A stretch of DNA of 64,000 bases, taken from the NCBI GenBank assembly GCA_015057115.1, contig SVEZ01000009.1, positions 1-64,000 of the forward strand, read 5' to 3'. The notes under the pieces are model-generated. The model made no database searches and had not been told where the DNA came from. It saw nothing but the letters and a program-made list of their open reading frames with translations. A program made the translations under genes and the position numbers. The stretch is from Lachnospiraceae bacterium (GTDB lineage Bacteria > Bacillota > Clostridia > Lachnospirales > Lachnospiraceae). Positions 1 to 7,460 of the stretch are shown here, in pieces. Each line of letters starts with the position of its first letter. Within the stretch, counting starts at the first letter, position 1.

Positions 1-1
1 G

Positions 2-67
2 GAAGAATGCATGGAATACATCGAAAAGCATTTACGGCATTTTTGTAAGGTATACATGAGAGTGTAA
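2..67 (+). CDS. 3' end of an unidentified gene, cut by the window edge
   Basis: An open frame enters from the left edge and stops with TAA at 65-67. The 21 visible residues (ending HFCKVYMRV) have an amphipathic, charged composition like a real C-terminus. No family can be assigned and the reading frame could be chance. Confidence 0.3.
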   Translation, partial: EECMEYIEKHLRHFCKVYMRV

Positions 68-182
68 TTTCAAATCGGCATTTGTGAGTATATTCGATTA
101 AGAATATGTTATAATTTCATTTTGTATAAAATCAAAGTGCGGCGGTACTTATCATACGCATTCCGTTGGAGAAGGAGGATAT

Positions 183-599
183 ATGTTAGCTTGGATTAGA
201 AGATTTGATTTGAAGAAGGCCGGATATGTTTCTGTTCTTATTGGAATCATAAATATTCTTGTGCATATTCTTGTCATAACAGGGATAATACCATATTTAT
301 GGGTTAATGGAGGACGTTCCGAATCATTTTCAGCTGCTCAATCAACGTCATTTTCATCAATTATTATTACGCTAATTAGCATTCTAATTACCGTAATAGC
401 TAGTCAGATCATTCCAATAAGATTTAATAAATTCTGGGGAATTGTAATTTCAGTTTTTTTGATAGTTACGTTGCCGCTATCTTTTATAGAAATTATTTTC
501 CAGTTTTTAGGAACGATATTCGAAAAATGTGTTACGTCGATAGTTACAATTGTAGGTTTTTGTGCTGATACAAGAATTGCATTTGAAAAGAGATGGTAA
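183..599 (+). CDS. small four-helix membrane protein of unknown function
   Basis: A 138-residue hydrophobic protein that I do not recognise. About four membrane-spanning segments are visible, roughly at residues 13-37, 55-77, 82-105 and 107-128. The N-terminal stretch is short and basic (RRFDLKK), so the N-terminus is probably cytoplasmic. The start is supported by AAGGAGG at 172-178 just before the ATG, and a TATAAT-like -10 lies at 110-115. The gene is clearly more AT-rich than most of the window, with many ATT and ATA codons, which may mark separate ancestry from its neighbours. No enzymatic motif is visible, so only membrane location can be inferred. Confidence 0.7.
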   Translation: MLAWIRRFDLKKAGYVSVLIGIINILVHILVITGIIPYLWVNGGRSESFSAAQSTSFSSIIITLISILITVIASQIIPIRFNKFWGIVISVFLIVTLPLSFIEIIFQFLGTIFEKCVTSIVTIVGFCADTRIAFEKRW

Positions 600-609
600 A
601 TTCGAATTT
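598..609. repeat. 12-bp palindrome, copy 1 (AAATTCGAATTT)
   Basis: A perfect palindrome between the membrane protein gene and the esterase gene. The same 12 bases recur at 1415-1426 at the other end of the esterase gene. It may be a recombination footprint or chance in AT-rich DNA. Confidence 0.4.
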
Positions 610-644
610 AGAATTAGATAACTTCAAATTTGAGGAGGAGTAAT

Positions 645-1436
645 ATGAGCATAATTACGAAAACAATTGACAGCCGAATCCTCGGAAAGGAAATGAATCT
701 GGCAGTTTATCGTCCAGATGTAAATGATAACATCGCCCTGCCGGTTCTGTATTTCCTTCATGGCAGAACAGGCAACGAAAGCCTTCTTCAGTGGCTTGGA
801 ATGCAGAAGACAGCAGATGACATGATTGAAGCAGGAAAAATACAGCCCCTGATTGTGGTATGCCCGAATCTGGACAACAGCAGGGGGATCAACTCTGCCA
901 AGCTTTATCGAGAGCTTAAAGGAAAAAACGGCGTCGTCCACAAAGGGCGGTATGAAGACTATCTGCTTGGCGAACTCATACCGTTTGTTGACAATACATT
1001 TCATACCATCAGAGGTCGCTCAGCAAGATATATCGGCGGCATTTCCTCCGGGGGATACACTGCTTTAAGTATAGGGTTGAGACACCAGGAACTGTTTTCC
1101 AAAATCGGCGGACATATGCCGGCCATTGACTTGTCCTACGCAGATGAAGACGAGTGTTATTTCGCGGATGAAACGATGTGGCTGAAAAACGACCCAATTT
1201 CCATTGCGAAACAGACGTTATTTGATGATTTGCAAGTATTTCTGGACGATGGAAAAGAAGACGAGGGGCAGTTCTATCGCGCCTGCGAAAAGCTGTTTCA
1301 ACTGCTGCGGCAGAACGGAGCTGATGTGCAAAACCACCTGTTTGAGGGGAATCACAGCGGAGACTACATCAAGTCTAACATGGAAACCTATCTCCAATTC
1401 TATAGCTTGCACACAAATTCGAATTTGTCGGGCTGA
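645..1436 (+). CDS. esterase D-like alpha/beta hydrolase
   Basis: A 263-residue putative esterase of the PF00756 (esterase D / tributyrin esterase) type, predicted to hydrolyse carboxylic esters in the cytoplasm; no signal peptide is seen. The oxyanion-hole motif LHGRTG is near residue 38. The nucleophile elbow GISSG puts the serine near residue 134. Candidate triad partners are an Asp near 201 and the His of EGNHSG near 237. The ATG at 645 is chosen because AGGAGGAG lies just upstream at 633-640. A TTG at 630 would place that ribosome site inside the coding region. The gene stands alone between two copies of a 12-bp palindrome. The substrate cannot be told from sequence. Confidence 0.85.
   Translation: MSIITKTIDSRILGKEMNLAVYRPDVNDNIALPVLYFLHGRTGNESLLQWLGMQKTADDMIEAGKIQPLIVVCPNLDNSRGINSAKLYRELKGKNGVVHKGRYEDYLLGELIPFVDNTFHTIRGRSARYIGGISSGGYTALSIGLRHQELFSKIGGHMPAIDLSYADEDECYFADETMWLKNDPISIAKQTLFDDLQVFLDDGKEDEGQFYRACEKLFQLLRQNGADVQNHLFEGNHSGDYIKSNMETYLQFYSLHTNSNLSG
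1415..1426. repeat. 12-bp palindrome, copy 2
   Basis: Identical to the palindrome at 598-609. This copy lies inside the last codons of the esterase gene and sits in a 14-base palindrome (1414-1427). Confidence 0.4.
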
Positions 1437-1464
1437 TAATAAGCAAAACCGAAAGACATTCCGT

Positions 1465-1500
1465 TTGACTCTACTTTCCGTAGGTACCGTTATCAGAAAA
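1465..1500 (+). promoter_or_regulatory. MerR-type promoter candidate; copy A of a 33-bp direct repeat
   Basis: TTGACT at 1465-1470 is followed, after an unusually long 19-bp spacer, by TTATCA at 1490-1495. The spacer holds the dyad CTAC-TTTCC-GTAG. A 19-bp spacer with a central dyad is the known hallmark of promoters bent into shape by MerR-family activators. The segment from 1468 to 1500 recurs with three differences at 10953-10985. Which regulator would act here is unknown; no MerR gene is in the window. Confidence 0.5.
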
Positions 1501-1537
1501 AATGATTTACAATCTGTGCATGGAGGTGAAAACGAAT

Positions 1538-2209
1538 ATGAACCAATATGTTACAGGCGCAGTGATACGGACACTGCGGGAAAAGAACAGGATGACACAG
1601 CTTCAGCTGGCGGAAAAGCTGGGAGTAAGCGATAAAAGTGTTTCAAAATGGGAAACTTCGAGAGGGCTTCCGGATATTACCCTGCTGGAGCCTATAGCTG
1701 AGGTATTTAAGATTTCAGTTGCGGAGCTGATATCCGGCAATACCATTCATAATGCGAACATATCGGCAAATATGCTGCGGTCAAAGTTTTATGTCTGCCC
1801 GGTGTGTGGGAATGTAATACACAGCATGGGCGAAGCGGCGATTCATTGTCACGGCATCCAGCTTATGCCTTTAGAGGCGGAACAGACAGATAAGCATCAT
1901 ATGATATTCATCGAGCGTGTTGAGGATGAGTATTATGTGCGGATCGACCACAGCATGACAAAGGAGCATTATATTTCTTTTGTTGCGGCGGCTTCATCCG
2001 ATGATATGCAGATGCGCACGCTCTATCCGGAAGGGAACGCTGAAACAAGATTTAAGATAAGGGGAGTCAGAAGAATCTTCTTTTACTGCAATCGTGATGG
2101 CCTGTTTTCGATTGATCCGGTAAAGGGCATTGATGACAAAGAAAGCGGATACGATGATTCGCAGGAACGCAGGGAACTGGAGAAGGCAGCAGATAGGCTG
2201 TTTGGATAG
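1538..2209 (+). CDS. XRE-family regulator fused to a desulfoferrodoxin-like domain
   Basis: A 223-residue protein with an N-terminal Cro/C1-type helix-turn-helix (about residues 6-60) followed by a desulfoferrodoxin-like region. CPVCG (Cys 87 and 90) plus Cys104-His105 resembles the desulforedoxin metal site, where the family has Cys-Cys at the second pair. Farther on, His near 120, His138 and His144 in DHSMTKEHY, and Cys184 match the superoxide-reductase iron ligands. The last ligand, His in the family motif CNxHG, is Asp187 here (CNRDG). The protein is therefore more likely a redox- or metal-sensing repressor than an active superoxide reductase; this is inference. The ATG at 1538 has GGAGGTGA upstream. 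Confidence 0.8.
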   Translation: MNQYVTGAVIRTLREKNRMTQLQLAEKLGVSDKSVSKWETSRGLPDITLLEPIAEVFKISVAELISGNTIHNANISANMLRSKFYVCPVCGNVIHSMGEAAIHCHGIQLMPLEAEQTDKHHMIFIERVEDEYYVRIDHSMTKEHYISFVAAASSDDMQMRTLYPEGNAETRFKIRGVRRIFFYCNRDGLFSIDPVKGIDDKESGYDDSQERRELEKAADRLFG

Positions 2210-2249
2210 GACAGATTTGAACAGGAAATGACAGGATGATCCCTCCCTA

Positions 2250-2344
2250 ATCAGATATACTGATCGTGTCAGAGTCAAGGAAAGGTTGCTAAGTGTCAGT
2301 GACAGCGTCTAGCAACGACTGCAAAAACATCCAGTGGATGTTTT
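2250..2344 (+). promoter_or_regulatory. candidate promoter/operator and leader hairpins of the AraC-type gene
   Basis: TATACT at 2256-2261 lies inside the dyad ATCAG-N5-CTGAT (2250-2264), a possible operator over a -10 box. The leader then contains GTTGCT/AGCAAC arms and a compact hairpin (AAAACATC 2324-2331, GATGTTTT 2337-2344) directly before the ribosome site. No good -35 is seen. Confidence 0.35.
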
Positions 2345-2365
2345 CGAGAGAGGAGAACAGATAAG

Positions 2366-3259
2366 ATGGAGTGGCTTACCAGCATTCGTACAGCAATCGA
2401 TTATATGGAAGAACATCTGAAAGATAACATCAGTGCGCAGGATGTAGCAGATCAGGTGTATCTGTCTCCGTTCCTTTTTCAGAGGGGTTTTTCTCTGATG
2501 ACCGGATACGGTATCGGAGAGTACATCAGGAACCGAAGGCTGTACCAAGCGGCAGTGGATCTGAAGGAGACGGATGATAAAGTGATCGACATTGCATTTC
2601 GGTACGGGTATGAAACGCCGGAAAGCTTTACAAAAGCATTCGCCCGCTTTCACGCTGTAACACCGTCACAGGTGCGAAGTGGTGCAACCGTCAGGACGTT
2701 CCTTCCGCTGACAGTAAAACTACAGGTTCAAGGAGGCAATCAAATGAATTGCAAAATTGCAAAAATGTTTAAGTTTAAGGTAATCGGTTTTCAAAAGGAA
2801 TTTGATAATGATACCGCTTACCAGGAAATTCCGAAGTTCTGGGACGAGATCTGCGAGAAGTATGCGGCAAATGTTTATGCAGGGAATGCCCCGGCAAATC
2901 CTTATGAGAAGGCTATCGTGGAGAACTGCATCGGTGAGTACGGTGTCTGCATCGACGATATCGGAGATGGAAAGTTCCGTTATCTTGTGGCCGGTAAGTA
3001 TGCCGGAGGGGAAGTTCCCGAAGGAATGGTGGTCTATGAGTTCCCTGGAGGTGACTGGGCAGTGTTTGACTGTATCGGTCCTATCCCGGAGGCATTGCAG
3101 AGCCTGAATACACAGATTTTCAAAGAATGGCTTCCGGGGAATCCGGACTATGAACTTTGCGGGAATGCATCTGCAGAGTGGTATGACTGTATAAATGGGG
3201 AAAAGACGGATAAGGATTATCACAGTGCAATCTGGATCCCGGTGAAGAAGAAAGACTGA
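2366..3259 (+). CDS. AraC-family regulator with GyrI-like effector-binding domain
   Basis: A 297-residue transcription factor of the Rob/SoxS-like layout. Two helix-turn-helix motifs of the AraC DNA-binding domain fill about residues 8-107, with the typical second-helix region YGYETPESFTKAFARFHAVTPS. A GyrI-like domain that binds amphipathic small molecules covers about 128-295. The linker contains an unusually strong internal ribosome site (AAGGAGG 2730-2736) before the in-frame Met127 codon at 2744, so a separate GyrI-only product of 171 residues is possible. The main ATG is supported by GAGAGGAGAA. A terminator follows. A decayed relative of this gene lies at 8640-8910. Likely a drug- or stress-responsive activator; the ligand is unknown. 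Confidence 0.88.
   Translation: MEWLTSIRTAIDYMEEHLKDNISAQDVADQVYLSPFLFQRGFSLMTGYGIGEYIRNRRLYQAAVDLKETDDKVIDIAFRYGYETPESFTKAFARFHAVTPSQVRSGATVRTFLPLTVKLQVQGGNQMNCKIAKMFKFKVIGFQKEFDNDTAYQEIPKFWDEICEKYAANVYAGNAPANPYEKAIVENCIGEYGVCIDDIGDGKFRYLVAGKYAGGEVPEGMVVYEFPGGDWAVFDCIGPIPEALQSLNTQIFKEWLPGNPDYELCGNASAEWYDCINGEKTDKDYHSAIWIPVKKKD
2730..2746 (+). promoter_or_regulatory. internal ribosome site and start codon within the AraC-GyrI gene
   Basis: AAGGAGG, seven bases, then an in-frame ATG at 2744-2746, placed in the linker between the DNA-binding and ligand-binding domains. The same arrangement is preserved at the second, decayed copy (AAGGAGG 8694-8700, ATG 8708), which argues that the site is functional. 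Confidence 0.5.
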
Positions 3260-3351
3260 AATAGATGGATGCATTGTCTGAAAAGTATGGTTTCAAAATG
3301 AAATCTCACATATTGGGGATTGAGCGAGAAATTTTAGAATAATGTACGTCT

Positions 3352-3381
3352 AAGCTTCGGCGAAAGTGCCGGAGCTTTTTC
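3352..3381 (+). terminator. Rho-independent terminator after the AraC-type gene
   Basis: Stem AAGCTTCGGC / GCCGGAGCTT with a six-base loop (one G-T pair), followed by a T-rich run. Confidence 0.8.
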
Positions 3382-3393
3382 TTTGAAATAGTG

Positions 3394-3445
3394 TTGACAA
3401 AAAGTATGTAACATGTTACATTGTTTTGCATAGGTAATATGTTAC
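3394..3445 (+). promoter_or_regulatory. MarR-gene promoter with two overlapping operators
   Basis: TTGACA (3394-3399), a 17-bp spacer and TACATT (3417-3422) form a good sigma-A promoter. The perfect 16-base palindrome ATGTAACATGTTACAT (3406-3421) covers the spacer and most of the -10. A second, imperfect copy GTAATATGTTAC lies just downstream at 3434-3445. This is the classic placement for autorepression by a MarR dimer. Confidence 0.75.
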
Positions 3446-3463
3446 ATACTAAAGGAGGCTTAC

Positions 3464-3943
3464 ATGAATTACGATGAAGCGATGAATATCGAAAAGGTAA
3501 CGTTTGGAGATATGCCTCCACAGCCTTTTTTACTTGGACTACTTAGCGCATTTGATAACAGATATCAGGCTGCGGCCGATGCATATTTCAAGGAAATTAC
3601 CTGGAAACAGTTTTTTGCCATAATCTGTATTAACCTGTGCAAGGAGCCTCCGACACTGAATGAACTGTCAGATATAATGGGCAGTTCACATCAAAATGTA
3701 AAGCAGATACTGCTGAAGCTTGAGAAAAAGGGCTTTGTGATGGCCGCTCCTGATGAGAAAGACAAGCGAAAGCAGCGCATCTTTGTTATGGAAAAATGCA
3801 GGACTTTTTTGGAACAGAATGACAATAACGGTCAAACGAGCCAGTACGTAATCGGCCGTATTTTTGACGGAATCGATGAAAAGAACTTGCAAACCACCAT
3901 ACAAACTATCATGAAAATGGAAAGGAATTTAAGCGAACTATGA
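3464..3943 (+). CDS. MarR-family transcriptional regulator
   Basis: A 159-residue winged-helix regulator. The DNA-binding core occupies about residues 50-115: helix-turn-helix NELSDIMGSSHQNVKQILLKLEK, then a wing rich in charge (DEKDKRKQRI). Terminal helices would form the dimer interface. AAAGGAGG stands before the ATG. The gene overlaps the flavodoxin-like gene by four bases (ATGA), so the two are translationally coupled. Two palindromic operators at its own promoter suggest autorepression, with induction by a ligand or oxidant that inactivates the repressor and releases the flavodoxin. The ligand is not predictable. Confidence 0.88.
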   Translation: MNYDEAMNIEKVTFGDMPPQPFLLGLLSAFDNRYQAAADAYFKEITWKQFFAIICINLCKEPPTLNELSDIMGSSHQNVKQILLKLEKKGFVMAAPDEKDKRKQRIFVMEKCRTFLEQNDNNGQTSQYVIGRIFDGIDEKNLQTTIQTIMKMERNLSEL

Positions 3944-4491
3944 AAACACTGATAATATACACATCACAGACCGGATTTACCAAAAGATATGCCGAGTGGC
4001 TTGCGGAGAAAATGAGCGGAGATCTGCTTGAGCTTAAAGATGCTCGGAAAAAGAACATGGATTTCTTTGAGAACTACGATGCAATCTGCTACGGAGGTTG
4101 GGCAATGGCAGGAAGTATTGCTAAGGCAAAGTGGTTCCTTGAAAAGGCTACTAACTGGAAGAATAAGCGCCTAGCTGTGTTTTGTGTAGGTGGCAGCCCT
4201 AACGATAACCCGGATGTAGATGTCTTTCTTCAGAATGTAATTACAGAAGAGCAGAGGAAATACATAAAGGCATTCTACTGCCAGGGCGGGTTTAACTATG
4301 AAAAGATGAAGACGCCATCTCGTATTGCTATGAAGATGTTTGTGTCAGCCTTAAAAAACAAGAAGGATGCCACTGAGAAAGAGAAGGTAATGGCTGAGAT
4401 GGTGGCTTCATCCTATGACATCTCTGATATCAAATACATAGAGCCTATCGTTATGTATCTTGGAGAAAAAGACAGTGAAAAAGCTGTTTAG
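3940..4491 (+). CDS. flavodoxin-domain protein
   Basis: A 183-residue flavodoxin-like protein. The FMN phosphate loop is visible near the N-terminus (TSQTGFTKRYAEWL, residues 8-21). Later flavin-contacting loops are GGWAMAGS and CVGGSPND. It resembles the protoporphyrinogen-oxidase/flavodoxin family (HemG-like, PF12724) rather than an electron-carrier flavodoxin, because the C-terminal part is long and lysine-rich. It is cytoplasmic and its partner is unknown. It overlaps the MarR gene by four bases and shares its promoter, which points to a MarR-controlled redox response. Confidence 0.82.
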   Translation: MKTLIIYTSQTGFTKRYAEWLAEKMSGDLLELKDARKKNMDFFENYDAICYGGWAMAGSIAKAKWFLEKATNWKNKRLAVFCVGGSPNDNPDVDVFLQNVITEEQRKYIKAFYCQGGFNYEKMKTPSRIAMKMFVSALKNKKDATEKEKVMAEMVASSYDISDIKYIEPIVMYLGEKDSEKAV

Positions 4492-4511
4492 GCAGGTAAA
4501 CTCACTAAATA

Positions 4512-4520
4512 TGGTATAAT
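4512..4520 (+). promoter_or_regulatory. extended -10 promoter of the WYL operon
   Basis: TG-G-TATAAT (TATAAT 4515-4520) is an extended -10, with no convincing -35. Downstream, GACA-N6-TGTC (about 4527-4540) could be an operator for the WYL-type regulator. Confidence 0.5.
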
Positions 4521-4580
4521 AAACATGACATACAGTTGTCGTGTTGTGTGTGCTATGATATGTACGGAGCGTGAGAGATT

Positions 4581-5495
4581 ATGAAGATAGACAGGTTGAT
4601 CGGGATATTGTCGATCTTACTGCAGAAAGAAAAGACAACGGCTCCTGAGCTGGCGGAAAGGTTTGAGGTATCCCGCAGGACGATAAACCGGGATATTGAG
4701 GATCTTTGCAAGGCAGGGATTCCCATAAGAACTGCGCAAGGTACCGGCGGTGGCATCAGCATTATGGATGGATATCGTATGGACAGGACGATCCTGACAT
4801 CAAAGGATATGCAGGTGATACTTGCCGGGCTTCGTAGCTTGGACAGTGTAAGTGGAAGCAGCTACTACAGCCAATTGATGGAGAAGATTCAGGTGGGGTC
4901 CTCTGAGTTTATCAGCGGCAGGGATTCTGTTTTGATCGATCTGTCGTCATGGTATCGGGATTCACTGGCTCCAAAGATAGAAACTATACAGGATGCAATC
5001 GGAGACAGGCACCGGATCAGCTTTCGATACTATGCTCCTTCAGGGGAAAGTGAACGAACAGTCGAGCCATATTATTTAGTGTTCCGATGGTCCAGCTGGT
5101 ATCTTTGGGGCTGGTGTGCAGATCGTAAGGACTACAGATTGTTTAAGCTGAACCGTATGGATAAGGTTGCGGAAACTGATAAAGAGTTTGCATGTCGGAA
5201 CGTACCTATGCCGGATCTGTCAACTGAAAAAATCTTCCCGGGTGGAATTAAAGTAAAGGCTCTGTTTACTCCGGATATGAAGTGGCGGCTGGTTGAAGAA
5301 TTCGGACCGCATTGTTTTACTGAAACCGATGATGGAAGGTTGCTCTTTACAGCAGATTATACGGATATGGAAAACCTTGTGACATGGCTCATGACTTTTG
5401 GAGCAAAGGCAGAGGTGCTAGAGCCTGCAGAAGCACGGGATATTATCCGCAGGAATGCTGAAGAAACATTAAAAATTTATGGAGGACTAGGATAA
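4581..5495 (+). CDS. YafY-type HTH/WYL-domain transcriptional regulator
   Basis: A 304-residue regulator with an N-terminal winged helix (HTH_11-type, about residues 6-60; motif ELAERFEVSRRTINRDIEDL) and a central WYL domain (about 140-215; LFKLNRM near its end), followed by a WCX-like C-terminal region. WYL proteins sense small ligands or nucleic acids and usually control neighbouring genes. The stop codon overlaps the next start by one base (TAATG), and three further genes follow closely. It is therefore likely the local regulator of the VOC/GyrI/GNAT set. The ligand is unknown. Confidence 0.87.
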   Translation: MKIDRLIGILSILLQKEKTTAPELAERFEVSRRTINRDIEDLCKAGIPIRTAQGTGGGISIMDGYRMDRTILTSKDMQVILAGLRSLDSVSGSSYYSQLMEKIQVGSSEFISGRDSVLIDLSSWYRDSLAPKIETIQDAIGDRHRISFRYYAPSGESERTVEPYYLVFRWSSWYLWGWCADRKDYRLFKLNRMDKVAETDKEFACRNVPMPDLSTEKIFPGGIKVKALFTPDMKWRLVEEFGPHCFTETDDGRLLFTADYTDMENLVTWLMTFGAKAEVLEPAEARDIIRRNAEETLKIYGGLG

Positions 5496-5914
5496 TGAGA
5501 TTAGATGGCTTTGGGCTGCTTGTTGAGAACATGGGAAAGATGATCCGTTTTTACAGAGATGTGCTTGGATTCGAAATTAAGGAAGAAGAGAACACGTCTA
5601 ATGTTTACCTTGTGAAGGACGGAACATTATTTCTGCTTTATGGCAGGAAAGATTTTGAGAAAATGACAAACCGGAGATATGAGTATATCAAGGGGTTGAA
5701 CGGTCATTTTGAAATTGCGCTGTATGTGGATACATTCGAAGAGGTAGATGAGGCATACAGGAAGGCAGTGGAAAATGGCGCTACATCTGTGCTTGAACCG
5801 GAACTTGAACCTTGGGGGCAGAGGACCTGCTATATCGCTGATCCGGAAGGAAATCTGATTGAGATTGGTTCCTGGAATAAACCTTATGAAGAGAAAGACT
5901 TGACGGAGGAATAG
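5495..5914 (+). CDS. VOC-superfamily (glyoxalase/bleomycin-resistance-like) protein
   Basis: A 139-residue protein with the paired beta-alpha-beta-beta-beta modules of the vicinal oxygen chelate fold. The first module begins LDGFGLLVENMGKMIRFYRDVLGFEI. The second ends in the family signature DPEGNLIEIGSW, with Glu a likely metal ligand. Members either catalyse metal-dependent reactions such as glyoxalase or dioxygenase steps, or bind drugs. This one cannot be assigned further. It overlaps the WYL gene by one base and sits six bases before the GyrI-like gene, so it belongs to the same operon. Confidence 0.85.
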   Translation: MRLDGFGLLVENMGKMIRFYRDVLGFEIKEEENTSNVYLVKDGTLFLLYGRKDFEKMTNRRYEYIKGLNGHFEIALYVDTFEEVDEAYRKAVENGATSVLEPELEPWGQRTCYIADPEGNLIEIGSWNKPYEEKDLTEE

Positions 5915-5919
5915 GAAAC

Positions 5920-6555
5920 ATGGCGTTTGATTATAAGAAGGAATACAAAGAATTCTATATGCCGAAAGGCACGCCGTCTATCGTCACTGTTCCGAAGATG
6001 AAATATATTGCTATCAGGGGCAGCGGAAATCCAAATGATGAAGATGGTGAGTATAAGCAGGCTATAGGTCTTCTGTATGGGATTGCTTTTACAATCAAGA
6101 TGAGTAAGAAGGGTGATCATCAGATCGAGGGATACTTTGATTATGTGGTGCCGCCGCTTGAAGGGTTCTGGTGGCAAGACGGTGTGGTCGGAGTAGATTA
6201 TGCCAATAAGGATTCTTTTCGGTGGATCTCCGTCATCCGCCTGCCTGATTTTGTGACAAAGGAAGTTTTCGACTGGGCGGTCAACGAAGCTACGAAAAAG
6301 AAGAAGCAGGATTTCTCAAAGGTGGAATTCTTCTCCTATGATGAAGGGGTGTGCGTACAGTGTATGCATGTCGGGGCTTATGACGATGAGCCCGCTACAG
6401 TAGAGGCAATGCACAGGTTTATGGAAGAGCAGGGATATGTTCTTGATATTACAGATAAGAGAATGCATCACGAAATATATCTGAGCGATGCCAGAAAGGT
6501 TGCACCGGAGAAGTTGAAAACTGTTATCAGGCATCCAATAAAAGTGAAGGGGTGA
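5920..6555 (+). CDS. GyrI-like small-molecule-binding protein
   Basis: A 211-residue stand-alone protein of the GyrI-like family (SBP-like, formerly DUF3788/YdeI-type annotations). Typical features are the opening YKKEYKEFYMPKGTPSIVTVP, the IRGSGNPN turn, and the aromatic-rich core DYVVPPLEGFWW. Such proteins bind, and some hydrolyse, cyclopropanoid or amphipathic compounds; which of these applies here is not visible. The ribosome site GGAGGAATAGG precedes the ATG. It lies between the VOC and GNAT genes with spacers of five and four bases. It is the third GyrI-type domain in this block, with the AraC fusion and its decayed copy. Confidence 0.82.
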   Translation: MAFDYKKEYKEFYMPKGTPSIVTVPKMKYIAIRGSGNPNDEDGEYKQAIGLLYGIAFTIKMSKKGDHQIEGYFDYVVPPLEGFWWQDGVVGVDYANKDSFRWISVIRLPDFVTKEVFDWAVNEATKKKKQDFSKVEFFSYDEGVCVQCMHVGAYDDEPATVEAMHRFMEEQGYVLDITDKRMHHEIYLSDARKVAPEKLKTVIRHPIKVKG

Positions 6556-6559
6556 TTGT

Positions 6560-7306
6560 ATGGAGTACATCAGAGTTACAAACGATAATCTGGAAAAGGA
6601 GCACATCTGCTGTGCTATTTCCAATAATAAGGACGTACAGGTTTCTTCTAAGAAGGCCTGGCTGGCAGACAGATTTGATGAGGGACTTGTTTTTCTGAAG
6701 AGTGTGGAACGGGGCAAGTGCTTTATTGAGTATATTCCGGCTGAGAATGCGTGGGTTCCGATCAATGCCGATGGATATATGTACATTGACTGTCTATGGG
6801 TGTCCGGTTCTTTCAAGGGACATGGGTACGGGGCGGAATTATTGGATGCCTGCATCGAAGATAGTAAAGAAAAGGGAAAGAAAGGACTGTGTATACTGGC
6901 GGCGGCAAAGAAGAAGCCTTTCCTTGCTGATCCAAAGTTCCTGAAATATAAGGGATTTACCGTATGCGATGAGGCGGACAATGGCATTCAGTTGTGGTTC
7001 TTGCCATTTGGAGAGGAAGCAGAAATGCCGAAGTTCAAAGAATGTGCAAAGCATCCTCACATAGAGGAACGAGGATATGTGCTGTATTACACCAGCCAAT
7101 GTCCGTTCAATGCGAAGTATGTTCCGGTGTTAGAGCAGACTGCCAGAGAAAATGATATACCGTTCCATGCGGTCCATATCGCAAACAGAGAAGAGGCGCA
7201 GAACGCGCCGACTCCGATCACAAACTATGCGCTGTTTCATGACGGAGAGTATATTACGAATGAGCAAATGAACGATAAAAAATTCCTGAAACTTGCAAAC
7301 GGATAG
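6560..7306 (+). CDS. GNAT acetyltransferase with YoaP-like C-terminal domain
   Basis: A 248-residue protein. The N-terminal ~150 residues are a GNAT acetyltransferase; the acetyl-CoA loop GHGYGAELLDACI follows the beta-strand DCLWVSGSF. The C-terminal ~75 residues match the YoaP-like domain, with a thioredoxin-fold-like TSQCPFNAKYVPVLEQ segment and a single Cys. The acceptor substrate is unknown. It lies four bases after the GyrI-like gene and is followed by a 44-residue mini-gene and then a terminator, so it is near the end of the WYL operon. Confidence 0.85.
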   Translation: MEYIRVTNDNLEKEHICCAISNNKDVQVSSKKAWLADRFDEGLVFLKSVERGKCFIEYIPAENAWVPINADGYMYIDCLWVSGSFKGHGYGAELLDACIEDSKEKGKKGLCILAAAKKKPFLADPKFLKYKGFTVCDEADNGIQLWFLPFGEEAEMPKFKECAKHPHIEERGYVLYYTSQCPFNAKYVPVLEQTARENDIPFHAVHIANREEAQNAPTPITNYALFHDGEYITNEQMNDKKFLKLANG

Positions 7307-7316
7307 GAGTGGGAGC

Positions 7317-7451
7317 ATGGCATCGACAAAAGAGTATATGCTTGCTACAAAGAACTGGACAAGAGATTTGCTGTACTTGGGAGTAAGAAAGTACCAAGCA
7401 GACGAGAATCGAATGTTTTTGCAGGAAGCCGGAAAATCAGAACAACAATAA
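7317..7451 (+). CDS. 44-residue small protein of unknown function
   Basis: A short frame beginning MASTKEYMLATKNWTRDLLY, preceded by GGAGTGGGAGC and placed ten bases after the GNAT-YoaP stop. Its first residues recall TfoX-family N-termini but the protein is far too short for that family. It may be a remnant or a genuine small protein. It is the last gene before the operon terminator. No membrane segment or Cys motif is seen. Confidence 0.5.
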   Translation: MASTKEYMLATKNWTRDLLYLGVRKYQADENRMFLQEAGKSEQQ

Positions 7452-7460
7452 TTCAGTGAA

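Noticed and set aside
630..644. TTG start for the esterase gene
   Set aside because: It would put the AGGAGGAG ribosome site inside the coding region; the ATG at 645 fits it.
2366..3259. Splitting the AraC-GyrI gene into two separate genes
   Set aside because: The frame is continuous through both domains with no stop codon; the internal start is kept only as a possible second product.
6316..6987. 223-codon frame on the - strand
   Set aside because: Antisense shadow of the GyrI-like and GNAT genes, with no ribosome site and random-looking composition.
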